Below are positions 8,273-17,082 of a stretch of DNA of 64,000 nt, piece by piece. How positions within the stretch are numbered: the first letter of the stretch is position 1; every line of letters begins with the position of its first letter. This DNA comes from Micromonospora sp. R77 (lineage in GTDB: Bacteria; Actinomycetota; Actinomycetes; Mycobacteriales; Micromonosporaceae), in the NCBI RefSeq assembly GCF_022747945.1, contig NZ_JALDST010000001.1, positions 2,852,001 to 2,916,000 of the forward strand, written 5' to 3'. Below the pieces are notes generated by a model. The model was given only the letters and a program-made list of their open reading frames with translations, did no database searches and was not told the origin of the DNA. Position numbers and translations under genes: made by a program.

Positions 8273-8504
8273 TTCGCGTACGACCGGCCGGGGTGCGAAT
8301 TGTCACCCGATGTTCGGCGCCGGGACCCGGTGACCGTCGCCCCACCTGGGTAGAGATCGGCCGGGAGCGCACCTCGTCGCCGTACCGCCCGTGATCCGGT
8401 GGATCCGACCTCTGGCCCCGACGACGTGGGCGCTCCTAACGTAAAGGGTTCACAATGCGTTCCGGAGCGGTACGGTTCCGTTGCGCCGCGCGCCGGGAGG
8501 ACAC

Positions 8505-9983
8505 ATGGGCAGGGACGTCGAGCAGGGCGCCTTCTCCCGGGAGGACCGGGTCCGCTACCGGCAGAAGGTCCGGCGGTGCCTGGACGTCTTCGCGCTGATG
8601 CTGGACGACTTCGGCTTCGACGCGGACCGCCCGATGACCGGGCTGGAGATCGAGCTCAACCTCGTGGACCCGGCCGCCGAGCCGGCCATGCGCAACGACC
8701 AGATCCTCGCCGACATCGCCGACCCGCTGTTCCAGACCGAGCTGGCCCAGTTCAACCTCGAACTGAACGCGTCGCCCCGCCTGATCGAGGGCACCGGCTT
8801 CGCCGACTACGAGCAGGACCTGCGGGGCAGCCTGAGCCGCGCCGAGGAACGGGCCGCCGGGTCCGACGCCCGGATCGTCATGGTCGGCATCCTGCCCACC
8901 CTCACCGAGGACCACCTGGTGGCGGAGAACCTCTCCACCGACGAGCGCTACCGGGTGCTCAACGACCAGATCGTCGGGGCCCGGGGCGAGGACATCGAGC
9001 TGGACATCCGCGGCGTCGAGCGGTTGCAGACGCACACCGACTCGATCGCGCCCGAGGCCGCCTGCACCAGCCTCCAGTTCCACCTCCAGGTCGCGCCGGA
9101 CAGCTTCGCCGACTACTGGAACGCCTCCCAGGCGATCGCCGGTGTGCAGGTGGCGATCGGCGCCAACTCACCGTTCCTCTATGGCCGGCAGCTCTGGGCG
9201 GAGACCCGGATCGCCCTCTTCGAGCAGGCCACCGACACCCGGCCGGACGAGCTCAAGGCCCAGGGGGTACGCCCCCGGGTGTGGTTCGGGGAACGCTGGA
9301 TCACCTCGATCTTCGACCTCTTCGAGGAGAACGTCCGCTATTTCCCGCCGCTGCTCCCGATCTGCGAGGACGAGGACCCGGTCGAGGTGCTGCACGCCGG
9401 CGGGGTGCCCGAGCTGGGCGAGCTGCGGCTGCACAACGGCACCGTCTACCGGTGGAACCGGCCGGTCTACGACATCATGAACGGCCGCCCGCACCTGCGG
9501 GTGGAGAACCGGGTGCTGCCGGCCGGCCCGACCGTGGTGGACATGCTCGCCAACGCCGCCTTCTACTTCGGGCTGGCCCGGGGGCTGGCCGAGTCGGACC
9601 GGCCGATCTGGAGCCAGCTCACCTTCAGCTCGGCCGAGGAGAACTTCCACGCCGCCGCCCGACGGGGCATGGACGCCGTGCTGCACTGGCCCCGGCTGGG
9701 CGAGGTCCCGGTCACCAAGCTGGTCCTCGACGTCCTGCTGCCGAAGGCCGAGCAGGGGCTGGACCGGTTCGGCGTCGCGCCGGCCGAACGGGACCGGCTG
9801 CTCGGCATCATCGAGCAGCGCTGCCGTACCGGCCGCAACGGCGCGGTGTGGCAGACCGAGACGGTCTGGGCGGCCGAGCGGCACCGGGGGATGGACCGGA
9901 GCGCCGCGCTGCACCACATGCTGCAGTGCTACGCCGATCTCCAGCGCGGCAACGAGCCCGTGCACACCTGGCCGGTCGGCTGA
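8505..9983 (+). CDS. Glutamate-cysteine ligase family protein (GCS2-type)
   Basis: A 492-residue carboxylate-amine ligase of the ATP-dependent glutamate-cysteine ligase superfamily. The N-terminal acid-rich active-site motif MTGLEIELNLVD, the FNLELNASPR segment, TSLQFHLQVA, and the Arg/Glu-rich RPHLRVENRVLPAGPTVVDM are typical of this family. Members join glutamate to an amine such as cysteine. In actinomycetes several paralogues exist, and this form is usually annotated without proven substrate. ATG 8505 is preceded by GGGAGGA at ideal spacing; an in-frame start at 8481 is less likely. It stands alone between a terminator and a convergent membrane-protein gene. Confidence 0.85.
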   Translation: MGRDVEQGAFSREDRVRYRQKVRRCLDVFALMLDDFGFDADRPMTGLEIELNLVDPAAEPAMRNDQILADIADPLFQTELAQFNLELNASPRLIEGTGFADYEQDLRGSLSRAEERAAGSDARIVMVGILPTLTEDHLVAENLSTDERYRVLNDQIVGARGEDIELDIRGVERLQTHTDSIAPEAACTSLQFHLQVAPDSFADYWNASQAIAGVQVAIGANSPFLYGRQLWAETRIALFEQATDTRPDELKAQGVRPRVWFGERWITSIFDLFEENVRYFPPLLPICEDEDPVEVLHAGGVPELGELRLHNGTVYRWNRPVYDIMNGRPHLRVENRVLPAGPTVVDMLANAAFYFGLARGLAESDRPIWSQLTFSSAEENFHAAARRGMDAVLHWPRLGEVPVTKLVLDVLLPKAEQGLDRFGVAPAERDRLLGIIEQRCRTGRNGAVWQTETVWAAERHRGMDRSAALHHMLQCYADLQRGNEPVHTWPVG

Positions 9984-10101
9984 CCCGCCGGGCCCGCACC
10001 ACGCCGGCCCGTCCAGGGGTACGACGGTCCTCACCCGGGGCCGCGCCACCGGGCCTCGCCCGCGCTGGAGAGGAACAGCCCGGTCCCGCCGGCAGGTCGG
10101 C

Positions 10102-11562
10102 TCAGCGGCTGCGCCGCCCGGGCCGGCTCCTCGCCCCGCCGGCCGGTACGTCCGCCCCACCGTCCACCGACCCGGTCGACTCCGTCGTGCCACCCATGTC
10201 GCCTGTCGGTTCCGCCCCGCCGTCCACCGGTCCGCCGGTCTGCGCCCTGCCACCCACCGGCCCGATCGGGTCGGTGGTGCCGCCCCGCCGTCCGGTCCTC
10301 CCGATCGCGGCTTCCGATGCTGGAGTCGGCTCCGCCGTGCCCTCGCTCCGGGTGACGGCGCCCGGGGTCGGACCTACCGGATCGGCGGCAGGTGCGGTCG
10401 TGGAGGTGGTCGCTTTCGGCGGGACAGCGGTGGACCGGGCCCGGGAGGACGCTGCGCGGGTGGCGGCCGGCCGGGTCCGGGTGCCGGCGCGCGGGGCGGG
10501 CGAGCTGTTGTCGACCGTGGGCGCGACCAGGGTCGGGGTCGACCCGTCCGGCGTCCGGTGGGACGTACCCGGCTCGGAAAGGTCTCCGCCCGCGGCGTCC
10601 GGTGGATCGACCGCGAGCGCGTCGTCGGACCCGCCGGTCCGCTGCCGCGGCACGGTGACCCCGGCGTGCGCGGCGGCCCGCCGGTCGCGGCGCTGCGCCA
10701 GCGCCGTCACCAGCACCGAGCCACCCACCCCGGCGATCACCGCGTACGGGGCGATCAGGTGGGCCGACAACTGCTCCGGGGCGATCCCGGCGAGCCTCGG
10801 CACCGCCAGCAGGTACGCCACCGCCACCAGCAGCGGCCCGGCCGCCCCGGACGCCGCCGCCCCCACCCGCCGGTGGGCCGACCGGGCGGCACCCCGGGCG
10901 GCGAGCGCGCCGATCACCAGCGCCGAGCCGGTGGCCAGGACCGCGCCGGGCCAGTAGAAGTAGTCCCGGATCCAGAACGAGCCGCGGTCCGCGCTGATCT
11001 GCCAGATGCCGAGTTGGGCGCTGGTCAGTCCCCGTCCGGAGAGCACGCCGTCGACCACCGCGACGACGGCGAGCAGCCAGAGCCAGCCGACCGTGGCGAT
11101 GACGTTGCCGGCGGCGGCCCGCGAGTGCAGCGCCCAGAGCGCCACCAGCGCCCCGGTCAGGAGCCCGGCCGCCGCGTAGCCGGCCGCGACCGCCTGGGGC
11201 GAGCCGACCTGCGGCACCACCGCCGCCCGGGCGGGCACCGCGACCAGCAGCACGGTGACCAGCGCGCCGACCGCTGCGGCGAGGGTCAGGGCCAGCTTCG
11301 ACCCCGAACCGCCCGGCGACTCCTCGTCGGCGCCGCGGTCGCGTAGCCGCTGGGCGCAGATCGCTCCCGCGATCACGGAGGTCGCGGCGACCCAGGTGGC
11401 CCAGGCGAGGCTCGCGACCCAGGCGGCCTCGGCCCGGTCGCCCCCGGCCGTCGTCCAATTGATGATCCCCAGGCCGTAACCGAAGCCCAGTTGCGCCGCA
11501 CCCGCACCGGCAGCGACACCGATCGCGGTGGCGATCGATCCTCCCCAGCCTCGTCTGGCCAT
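10102..11562 (-). CDS. Polytopic membrane protein with disordered C-terminal tail
   Basis: A 486-residue protein I cannot assign to a named family. The first roughly 300 residues contain about eight hydrophobic helices, beginning ATAIGVAAGAGAAQLGFGYG, with others near ALTLAAAVGALVTVLLVAV and VIATVGWLWLLAVVAVV. The last roughly 180 residues are Pro/Thr/Ala/Gly-rich low complexity ending in SRPGRRSR. ATG 11562 begins the conserved-looking part; an upstream start at 11619 is open but adds little. Similar proteins are widespread, uncharacterised, in Micromonosporaceae. Nothing supports a transport substrate. Confidence 0.8.
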   Translation of the reverse strand: MARRGWGGSIATAIGVAAGAGAAQLGFGYGLGIINWTTAGGDRAEAAWVASLAWATWVAATSVIAGAICAQRLRDRGADEESPGGSGSKLALTLAAAVGALVTVLLVAVPARAAVVPQVGSPQAVAAGYAAAGLLTGALVALWALHSRAAAGNVIATVGWLWLLAVVAVVDGVLSGRGLTSAQLGIWQISADRGSFWIRDYFYWPGAVLATGSALVIGALAARGAARSAHRRVGAAASGAAGPLLVAVAYLLAVPRLAGIAPEQLSAHLIAPYAVIAGVGGSVLVTALAQRRDRRAAAHAGVTVPRQRTGGSDDALAVDPPDAAGGDLSEPGTSHRTPDGSTPTLVAPTVDNSSPAPRAGTRTRPAATRAASSRARSTAVPPKATTSTTAPAADPVGPTPGAVTRSEGTAEPTPASEAAIGRTGRRGGTTDPIGPVGGRAQTGGPVDGGAEPTGDMGGTTESTGSVDGGADVPAGGARSRPGRRSR

Positions 11563-11681
11563 GCGGGGGAGCGTAACGTCCCGTGGTCGGCGGGGCGAGT
11601 CGTGCGCAGCAGCCGTCACGCGCCGTGACAGCGGGCTTGGCGCAACCGGATACGGTCGCCGGTGAAGAGGCGGTGGGCGTG

Positions 11682-12359
11682 ATGACGGACGGATATCCGG
11701 AACGGGCGGGCGGGTCGGACGGGCCGGACCGGACCCGGCTGCTGCTCGGCGGCGCGGTGGCGACCGTGCTGCTGGTGGTGATCGGCGCGAGCGGCGGCTG
11801 GGTGCTGGCCGGCAGCGACGACGGCGCCCCGCCCGACCGGCCGGTCGCCGCCGCGACCACCGACGCGGCGACCCCGCCCACGGACGAGCCGACCAGTTCG
11901 TCGCCCCGTACCAGCGGTCCGGCGCCCCGCACGACGGCGCCCTCCTCGGCCGGGCTGACCGTACCGGAGGTCGTCGGTACGGACTTCGAGTCGGCGCGGG
12001 AGCGGCTGCGCGAGCACAAGCTCGGCTGGCGGCTCGTCTTCGGCACCGGCACCGGACAGGACGTCACCCGCAGTTCCCCGGCACCCGGCACGCCGGTCCG
12101 CAAGGGGGTCACCGTCACCCTCTGGGTGGCCGGCCCGGCGCCCGCCGTCGACGTACCGGAGCTGACCGGGGACGACTGCGGCGACGCGGCCGACGACCTG
12201 GTCGAGGCCGGCCTCTATCCCCGGTACGCCACCGGTCGGTCCGGGAAGGTGAGCGCCCAGGAACCGGCGGCGGGTACGGCGGCCCGGTGGAACGACCCGG
12301 TGAGCATCTCCTGCGGCACCGGGCCGTCCGCGTCGCCGACGCCGTCCGCGACACCCTGA
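11682..12359 (+). CDS. Membrane-anchored protein with PASTA-like domains
   Basis: A 225-residue single-pass protein. It has a short cytoplasmic N-terminus, a transmembrane helix at about 20-42 (LLLGGAVATVLLVVIGASGG) and a Thr/Ser/Pro linker. A PASTA domain follows (LTVPEVVGTDFESARERLREHKLGWRLV ... SSPAPGTPVRKGVTVTLWVAG), then a second, more divergent PASTA-like unit (VDVPELTGDDCGDAADDLVEAGLYP). PASTA domains bind peptidoglycan fragments or crosslinks. The protein has no kinase domain and could act as a stand-alone wall sensor or anchor. It is divergent from the polytopic membrane protein. ATG 11682 is the best start; upstream GTGs exist. Confidence 0.8.
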   Translation: MTDGYPERAGGSDGPDRTRLLLGGAVATVLLVVIGASGGWVLAGSDDGAPPDRPVAAATTDAATPPTDEPTSSSPRTSGPAPRTTAPSSAGLTVPEVVGTDFESARERLREHKLGWRLVFGTGTGQDVTRSSPAPGTPVRKGVTVTLWVAGPAPAVDVPELTGDDCGDAADDLVEAGLYPRYATGRSGKVSAQEPAAGTAARWNDPVSISCGTGPSASPTPSATP

Positions 12360-12503
12360 CCCGGCACGCCGCACGGGTCCCGCCGACGGGTCACCCGCCG
12401 CGCGACCGGTGACGCGGCGCGCGCCGATCCCGCCCGTCCCTTGCCCCGCGGGCTAGCGTGAAGGCGGGGGCCGTCACGCCGCCCGGTGGCGAGAGGACGT
12501 GCC

Positions 12504-13238
12504 ATGAGCAACGACCGTCAGGAACCATCCGCCGGGGAGAACGTCGACGCCACCCGCCCGCTGCCCCGGGCGGACCGGAGCGGTCCACCGGACGCGGACG
12601 CCACCCGGCCGATCCCCGGCGACGCGGAGCGCCCGGCGCCGGCGAACCCCACGGCACCTCTGCCGCCCACCCCGCCCGCGTGGTCCGGCCGGGCCGGGGT
12701 CCCGCCGCCGCGACCGCCCGACCAGTCCACCGACTGGTACACCGAGGAACAGGCCGACCGGCGTTGGTGGATGCCGATCCTGCTGGGCATCCTGGCCCTG
12801 GCGTTGCTCGCCCTGATCGGGCTCGGTGTGTGGCTGGTGCTCCGGGCGGCGGACGAGGGTCCGGCACCGTCCCCCACGCCGTCGCCCCGACCGACCACCG
12901 CCCCGGCGACCAGTGCCGCACCGACCTCGGCGGCGCCGAGCACCGCACCGCCGACGACCCCGCCCGCCACCACCGCTGCCGCCGAGGTGCCGATGCCGCC
13001 GCTGGTGGGACTGCCGGAAGCGGCCGCCCGGCAGATCCTGGACCGGCTGGATGTCGACTACCGGGTGCGGACCCGGACGTCGGAACAGCCGGCCGGCACG
13101 GTGCTGGAGACGGACCCCGGGGCGGGTGAGCCGATCCGCGAGGGCGACCGGGTCACCGTCGTGGTCGCCGGGGCCGCGGCCCCGACGAGCAGCGCCGGCA
13201 CGCCCACGCCCGGCCCGTCGGCCACCTCGACCCCCTGA
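12504..13238 (+). CDS. Pro-rich membrane protein with C-terminal PASTA domain
   Basis: A 244-residue protein. About 85 cytoplasmic residues, Pro-rich and with TRPLP/TRPIP Thr motifs that look like possible kinase targets, lead to one transmembrane helix (ILLGILALALLALIGLGVWL, about 93-112). A Pro/Thr/Ala linker follows, and then one PASTA domain (MPPLVGLPEAAARQILDRLDVDYRV ... ETDPGAGEPIREGDRVTVVV). It lies 144 bp after another PASTA protein in the same direction. GAGAGGA precedes ATG 12504. Neither gene has a kinase domain; pknB is 13 kb away. Function as a wall-linked sensor is inference. Confidence 0.82.
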   Translation: MSNDRQEPSAGENVDATRPLPRADRSGPPDADATRPIPGDAERPAPANPTAPLPPTPPAWSGRAGVPPPRPPDQSTDWYTEEQADRRWWMPILLGILALALLALIGLGVWLVLRAADEGPAPSPTPSPRPTTAPATSAAPTSAAPSTAPPTTPPATTAAAEVPMPPLVGLPEAAARQILDRLDVDYRVRTRTSEQPAGTVLETDPGAGEPIREGDRVTVVVAGAAAPTSSAGTPTPGPSATSTP

Positions 13239-13241
13239 CCC

Positions 13242-13667
13242 TCACCACTGCCGCCGTCTCGTGCCGACCAGGCCGAGACCGGCGAGCGAGATGGTGAGCC
13301 CGAGCAGCCCGGAGTAGAACAGCGACCGGCTGACGTCGCCGGCGGTGGTGCCGCCGCCCCCGACGCCGGTCAGGGCCTCGGCACCGCCGCCGGCCCCGGC
13401 CGTGTCCGGGGTGGGCGCGGGATCGAGGGGCTCGTCCACCGGCCAGCCCGGTTCGGTGGGATCCGTCGGGGGGCGGTCGCCCGCGCCGGCCACCGTGATC
13501 TCGGGAGCCGGCACCGGTTCGCGCAGTTCCTGCGCCTCGGAGACCGCCGGGTAGCGGGCCACGACCAGGAGGGCGGTCGTGGCACCGAGCAGTGCCAGCA
13601 GCCCGAGGGCGTAGCCGATGCGGGACCTGTGGTGCCGCCGCGCGGCGGGCAGATTGACCATGGCCAT
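13242..13667 (-). CDS. Small two-helix membrane protein, unknown
   Basis: A 141-residue protein with a basic N-terminus (NLPAARRHHRSRIG), a transmembrane helix at about 18-38 (ALGLLALLGATTALLVVA), a roughly 70-residue Pro/Gly/Asp-rich external loop, a second helix near 112-134 (LFYSGLLGLTISLAGLGLVG) and an Arg-rich cytoplasmic end. The two start codons MAM (13667 and 13661) cannot be separated. It is convergent with the PASTA gene, the stop codons being three bases apart. I do not recognise a family. Confidence 0.7.
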   Translation of the reverse strand: MAMVNLPAARRHHRSRIGYALGLLALLGATTALLVVARYPAVSEAQELREPVPAPEITVAGAGDRPPTDPTEPGWPVDEPLDPAPTPDTAGAGGGAEALTGVGGGGTTAGDVSRSLFYSGLLGLTISLAGLGLVGTRRRQW

Positions 13668-13766
13668 CCCAGGTTCAGGGTCCGGGACGCGCGGGGTGGA
13701 GACTTCGCCGGGGTGGGCGTACCGATTCTATGGCGGCGGCACGCCCCCCGACCTGGTAATCGTGGG

Positions 13767-14075
13767 TCAGCCCACTCGGACCGGGGTCCGGGTGACCGGC
13801 CGTCGGGCGCCGCCGCGCACGTTGTACGGGCGGGTGGCGGTGTGCGGACGGGGCGCGGGCGCGGCCTGGAGCTGCTCGAGCCCGGCCGACTGTACGAAGA
13901 TCGACCGCCGGTTGACCGCGTCCCCCGCCGCGTTCAACTCGTAGCCGTCGAGCCACAGCCAACCGTCGTAGGTGGGCCAGTCGAGCACCCGGATCACCCG
14001 GAACGTGATGGGTCTGAGGAACTGGACACTCGCCGCGCGAGTCACGCTCAGTACGTCACCGGAGCGGGGAAGCAC
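13767..14075 (-). CDS. Hypothetical protein, 102 aa
   Basis: Starts at GTG 14075 with AGGAG five bases upstream; the longer open frame to 14237 has atypical composition and no ribosome site. The conserved-looking core is VLSVTRAASVQFLRPITFRVIRVLDW, then WLWLDGYELN and DAVNRRSIFVQ, suggesting a small beta-rich domain. A Pro/Arg-rich basic tail follows. No signal peptide, helix or catalytic motif is visible. I have the impression that such proteins recur in Micromonospora, but no function is known to me. Confidence 0.7.
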   Translation of the reverse strand: MLPRSGDVLSVTRAASVQFLRPITFRVIRVLDWPTYDGWLWLDGYELNAAGDAVNRRSIFVQSAGLEQLQAAPAPRPHTATRPYNVRGGARRPVTRTPVRVG

Positions 14076-14709
14076 ATGGGCTCCTGGGGAGGATCGGCCG
14101 GCAGCGGGCCGGCGGGGGCTGATCGGGGGGACAGGTCGGCCCGCTTCGCGGGATCGTGCCTGGTGGGCCGGCTTGCTCAGGTCTCCGGTGGTGGTCGGGC
14201 CGTACCCGCTGGTGGCGTGCCGCCACCCGACCATCACCCGGCTGCTCCGGTTACCGCTCCCGCCGCCACAGCCAACTGGCGTGCAGCGGCGAGGTCATCA
14301 CCCCGGGGCAGGTCTTCGTAACGCGGCGCGGGAGGGCTCCCCGCCCGCTGCCCCACGGTCGGTGGGATGACCACTCCGAGGGATCATGCGAGGACGGTGA
14401 GTAACCCGTGCCATACGGACAGACTGCATCAGCGGCGTGCGACATGCAAGTTGCACGTCGCCTTTTGCTCATACGTGAGCAGGACACGTGAACGGCATGC
14501 TTGAACACGTGTACACCGGGGCGGCACACTGGACGCCGGTTTCGCCCGTCGCGGCCGGTCGACGACCGGCACCACCCCATGCCGCGAACGATCGCCCGCC
14601 GTCGACGGTCGCGCCCCCGGCGGGTGTGGATCCGGGCGCGATCGACCGGAGGTAGCCGGGTGAACGCGAAAGGCAGACGTTCCCGTCCGACGACCACCGG
14701 AGCCGCGTC
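14076..14709. other. 634-bp intergenic region with palindrome cluster
   Basis: No convincing coding sequence lies between the divergent 102-residue hypothetical gene and the XRE regulator. Short open frames here have unlikely composition. The right half is comparatively AT-rich and carries several palindromes (14439-14510). The region probably holds promoters for both flanking genes. Confidence 0.5.
14439..14510. promoter_or_regulatory. Cluster of inverted repeats upstream of XRE-DUF397
   Basis: Three kinds of dyad occur within 72 bp. First is a 23-bp dyad centred on 14450, with arms GCGAC.TGCAA and TTGCA.GTCGC. Second is TGCTCA-TACG-TGAGCA (14466-14481). Third are two CACGTG hexamers at 14485-14490 and 14505-14510, each inside ACACGTG. 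Such density suggests binding sites for one or more dimeric regulators, perhaps including the XRE protein 200 bp downstream. Confidence 0.4.
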
Positions 14710-15591
14710 GTGAGTGAGCGGCGCAGTCCCACGATCCGGCGTCGCCGGCTGGGTGCGGAACTCCGGCGCCAGCGGGAGACCGCCGGCATCACCATCGAGG
14801 CGGTCGCCGAGCAGCTGGAGTGCTCGGCCTCCAAGGTCTCGCGGATCGAGACCGGCCACACCACCGCCACCCCACGCGACGTGCGGGACATGCTCCGGAT
14901 CTACGGGGTCGTCGGCGCCGAGAGCGACGAGCTGGTGCAGATCGCCCGGGAGGCCCGGCAGAAGGGCTGGTGGCATCCGTACAGCACGGTGCTGGTCGGG
15001 GCGTACGTGGGGCTGGAGGCGGCGGCCGGTTCCATCCGGGCGTACGAGCAGCAGGTCGTGCCGGGACTGCTGGAGACCGAGGAGTACGCGGGCGCGATGA
15101 TCCGGGCCGCCCGGCCCGACTTCACCGCCGACCAGGTACATCAACGGGTGCGTGTCCGGTTGGGCCGTCAGTCGTTGTTGACCCAGGACGATCCGGTCGA
15201 TCTGTGGGTGGTGCTCGATGAGGCGGTGCTGAGCCGGCCGGTGGGCGGCGACGCGGTGATGCGTGGCCAGCTCCAGCGGCTGGTGGAGGTGGCCCAGTTG
15301 CCGAACGTGACGTTGCAGGTCCTGCCCTTCGACGTGGGAGCGCACGCCGGCATGGACGGCACCTTCACCATCCTCAGCTTCCCCGAAGCGAGTGATCCCG
15401 ATGTCGTGTACGCGGAGAACGCCACGGGTGGGCTCTTCCTGGAGAAGAGCGACGAACTGCAGAAGTACAGCTTCATCTTCGATCACATTCGAGCAGCGGC
15501 CATACGACCGGAGGAATCCATCGCACACATCGCAAAACTGGCAGAGGAGCCACTGTGGAAATCGCGACCAAGGAGTTCCCCGCGGACCTGA
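14710..15591 (+). CDS. XRE-family regulator with DUF5753 domain
   Basis: A 293-residue protein. The N-terminal helix-turn-helix (LGAELRRQRETAGITIEAVAEQLECSASKVSRIETG, about 13-50) is followed by the C-terminal DUF5753 domain (about 95-280), recognised by YEQQVVPGLLETEEYA, VWVVLDEAVLSRPVGG-like text and LPNVTLQVLPFDVGAHAGMDG. Starts at GTG 14710. Its end overlaps the DUF397 gene by 37 bases, the classical XRE/DUF397 pair multiplied many-fold in Streptomyces and Micromonospora; some pairs control development, for example whiJ-like systems. The regulated promoter is not known. Confidence 0.93.
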   Translation: MSERRSPTIRRRRLGAELRRQRETAGITIEAVAEQLECSASKVSRIETGHTTATPRDVRDMLRIYGVVGAESDELVQIAREARQKGWWHPYSTVLVGAYVGLEAAAGSIRAYEQQVVPGLLETEEYAGAMIRAARPDFTADQVHQRVRVRLGRQSLLTQDDPVDLWVVLDEAVLSRPVGGDAVMRGQLQRLVEVAQLPNVTLQVLPFDVGAHAGMDGTFTILSFPEASDPDVVYAENATGGLFLEKSDELQKYSFIFDHIRAAAIRPEESIAHIAKLAEEPLWKSRPRSSPRT

Positions 15592-15782
15592 CGCAGGCGA
15601 CCTGGTTCAAGAGCTCGAAGAGCGGGCCGAACTGTGACAACTGCGTGGAGGTCGCGTACGTGACCGGGGCGGTCGGGGTCCGGGACTCGAAGGACAAGCG
15701 GGGTCCCGCTCTGGTCTTCGCCCCGGGTGACTGGCACGCCTTCGTCGCCGGCGCCAGAGACGGTGTGTTCGCCGGGGCCTGA
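15555..15782 (+). CDS. DUF397 protein, XRE partner
   Basis: A 75-residue DUF397 domain protein. The family hallmarks are present: ATWFKSSKSGPNCDNCVEVA, then VGVRDSKDKRGPALVF and a final WHAFVAG. It is encoded with a 37-base overlap inside the 3' end of the XRE regulator, implying coupled translation. In characterised pairs the small protein acts with or against its XRE partner. It has no membrane segment and is presumably cytoplasmic. Confidence 0.92.
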   Translation: MEIATKEFPADLTQATWFKSSKSGPNCDNCVEVAYVTGAVGVRDSKDKRGPALVFAPGDWHAFVAGARDGVFAGA

Positions 15783-15993
15783 CCCGGCGATTCCGGACCC
15801 GGCGTGGTCCCGACCGGCAGCGTCGCCGGGCGGGCCACGCCCTGGGTCCGGGTGGAGAGTGGACGGTGGATCGGCCGGGATCCACCGTCCGCCCGTCGCC
15901 ACTTCCGTCCCGCCTCGTTGTACCCCTCGGTACGGCGCGGGTCGACGACCCGCCGCCCCCGGGATCGGCAACCGAGCGAGGCAGGCGAGACGG

Positions 15994-16401
15994 ATGACGA
16001 CGATCGGCTCAGAGAACCTCACGAACGGCCCGGGCAAGCCCGAGCGGTTCGGCGGGAAGTACCGCGGGGCACGCCGGGACACGGTCCTCACCGAGGTGGT
16101 CTCCAGCGACACCGAGTTGGACGGCCGGGACGGCGGCCCGTCCGCACCGGAGCAGGCCGCGCCGCCGCTGTCGCTGCCGTCGCTGGACCCCAACCCGCTG
16201 ACCGAGCCGTCCTTCCCGCCGGCCGGCTGGCCGCCGGAGCCCACCGAGTCCCTGGTGGACCACCCACTGCTGCGGGGCCTGCTGCTGGAGCTGCCCCCCA
16301 GGGGGAGCGTCCCGCCGCCCGGCTGGCTGGACCGCTGGTTCGAGGCGACCCGGGCGATCCTGGAGCTGCTATACGTGCAGGGCGCCGGCCGTTCGCGGTG
16401 A
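15994..16401 (+). CDS. Hypothetical Pro-rich protein, 135 aa
   Basis: A 135-residue, mostly disordered protein rich in Pro, Glu and Leu. The only regular part is a C-terminal amphipathic segment (LDRWFEATRAILELLY). ATG 15994 has only a weak purine-rich upstream region; the open frame extends to 15727 but that extension looks non-coding. Its 3' end overlaps the last 33 bases of the convergent disrupted membrane-protein gene. I recognise no family. Confidence 0.6.
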   Translation: MTTIGSENLTNGPGKPERFGGKYRGARRDTVLTEVVSSDTELDGRDGGPSAPEQAAPPLSLPSLDPNPLTEPSFPPAGWPPEPTESLVDHPLLRGLLLELPPRGSVPPPGWLDRWFEATRAILELLYVQGAGRSR

Positions 16402-16970
16402 GCTGACCGCCGCCGGCATCGCCCGCTCGGCGAGCCGGTTGTGCCGCAGCGCGTGGCGTACCCCGATCGCGGCCACCGCCAGGACGCCGACGGTGACCGC
16501 GGCCCCCGTGACGCCGGGGTCGGCGAAAAGGTCCCCGGCCGCGGCCGGGACCAGCGCCGCGACGGTCGCCAGCGCGGTGACCTGGAGGGGCAGGCCGACC
16601 AACGGGTGCGCCGCGGCGGCCCGCAGGCCGTGCGCGCCGGGGTCTCCGGTGCCCGGGCGAAAGCGCCCGCGCCGGTCCGCAGCCGCCGCACCCGGCGGAC
16701 GGTGCAGACCGCCACCACCAGCGCCGGGGTCGCAGCGAGGCCCAGACCGGCGGCGGCCCGGTCCAGCACGGTGGTGGTGCCGGCGCTCTGCAGGCCGCCG
16801 AAGAGCACCGCCGCCGTCAGCCCCAGGCCGGTCAGGGTCAGGGCGGACAACCATCCGGTACGCCGGCGCAGCGCTCGGGCGCGGTCCAGCCGGGGCAGTC
16901 CGTCCGCGACGATCCCGGCGGCCGTCCAGACGGCCGCGATCGGGAGCAGTACGGCGAGATGGTCATCCAT
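16369..16970 (-). pseudogene. Membrane protein gene with one frame break
   Basis: From ATG 16970 the frame gives MDDHLAVLLPIAAVWTAAG and two to three hydrophobic helices (LTLTGLGLTAAVLFGGL; AAGLGLAATPALVVAVCTV) to about residue 115. It then turns into unlikely Arg/Pro-rich text. In the neighbouring frame a matching continuation appears (HGLRAAAAHPLVGLPLQVTALATVAALV, AAVTVGVLAVAAIGVRHALRHNRLAERAM) ending at 16369. The crossover falls at about 16640-16660 and needs a -1 shift. The combined product would be about 200 residues with five or so helices. Either a broken gene or a one-base sequence error; composition on both sides is normal. Confidence 0.65.
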
Positions 16971-17082
16971 GCCGCCAGCCTTGCCCACTTCGACGTCGGC
17001 CGAATCCGGGCCGACCCCCGGTTCACCCCGGACAGCCGACCCGTAGGGGCGGTCCGGGGGCGTCCTCGCCGGACGGACCGGG

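Noticed and set aside
10031..12118. 695-codon minus-strand frame spanning the membrane protein and PASTA genes
   Set aside because: Low-complexity Arg/Gly/Ala text, no motif; it overlaps two well-supported genes in other frames.
14501..14713. Small plus-strand frame upstream of the XRE regulator
   Set aside because: Arg/Pro-rich, no ribosome site, and it overlaps the regulatory palindromes; not supported as a gene.
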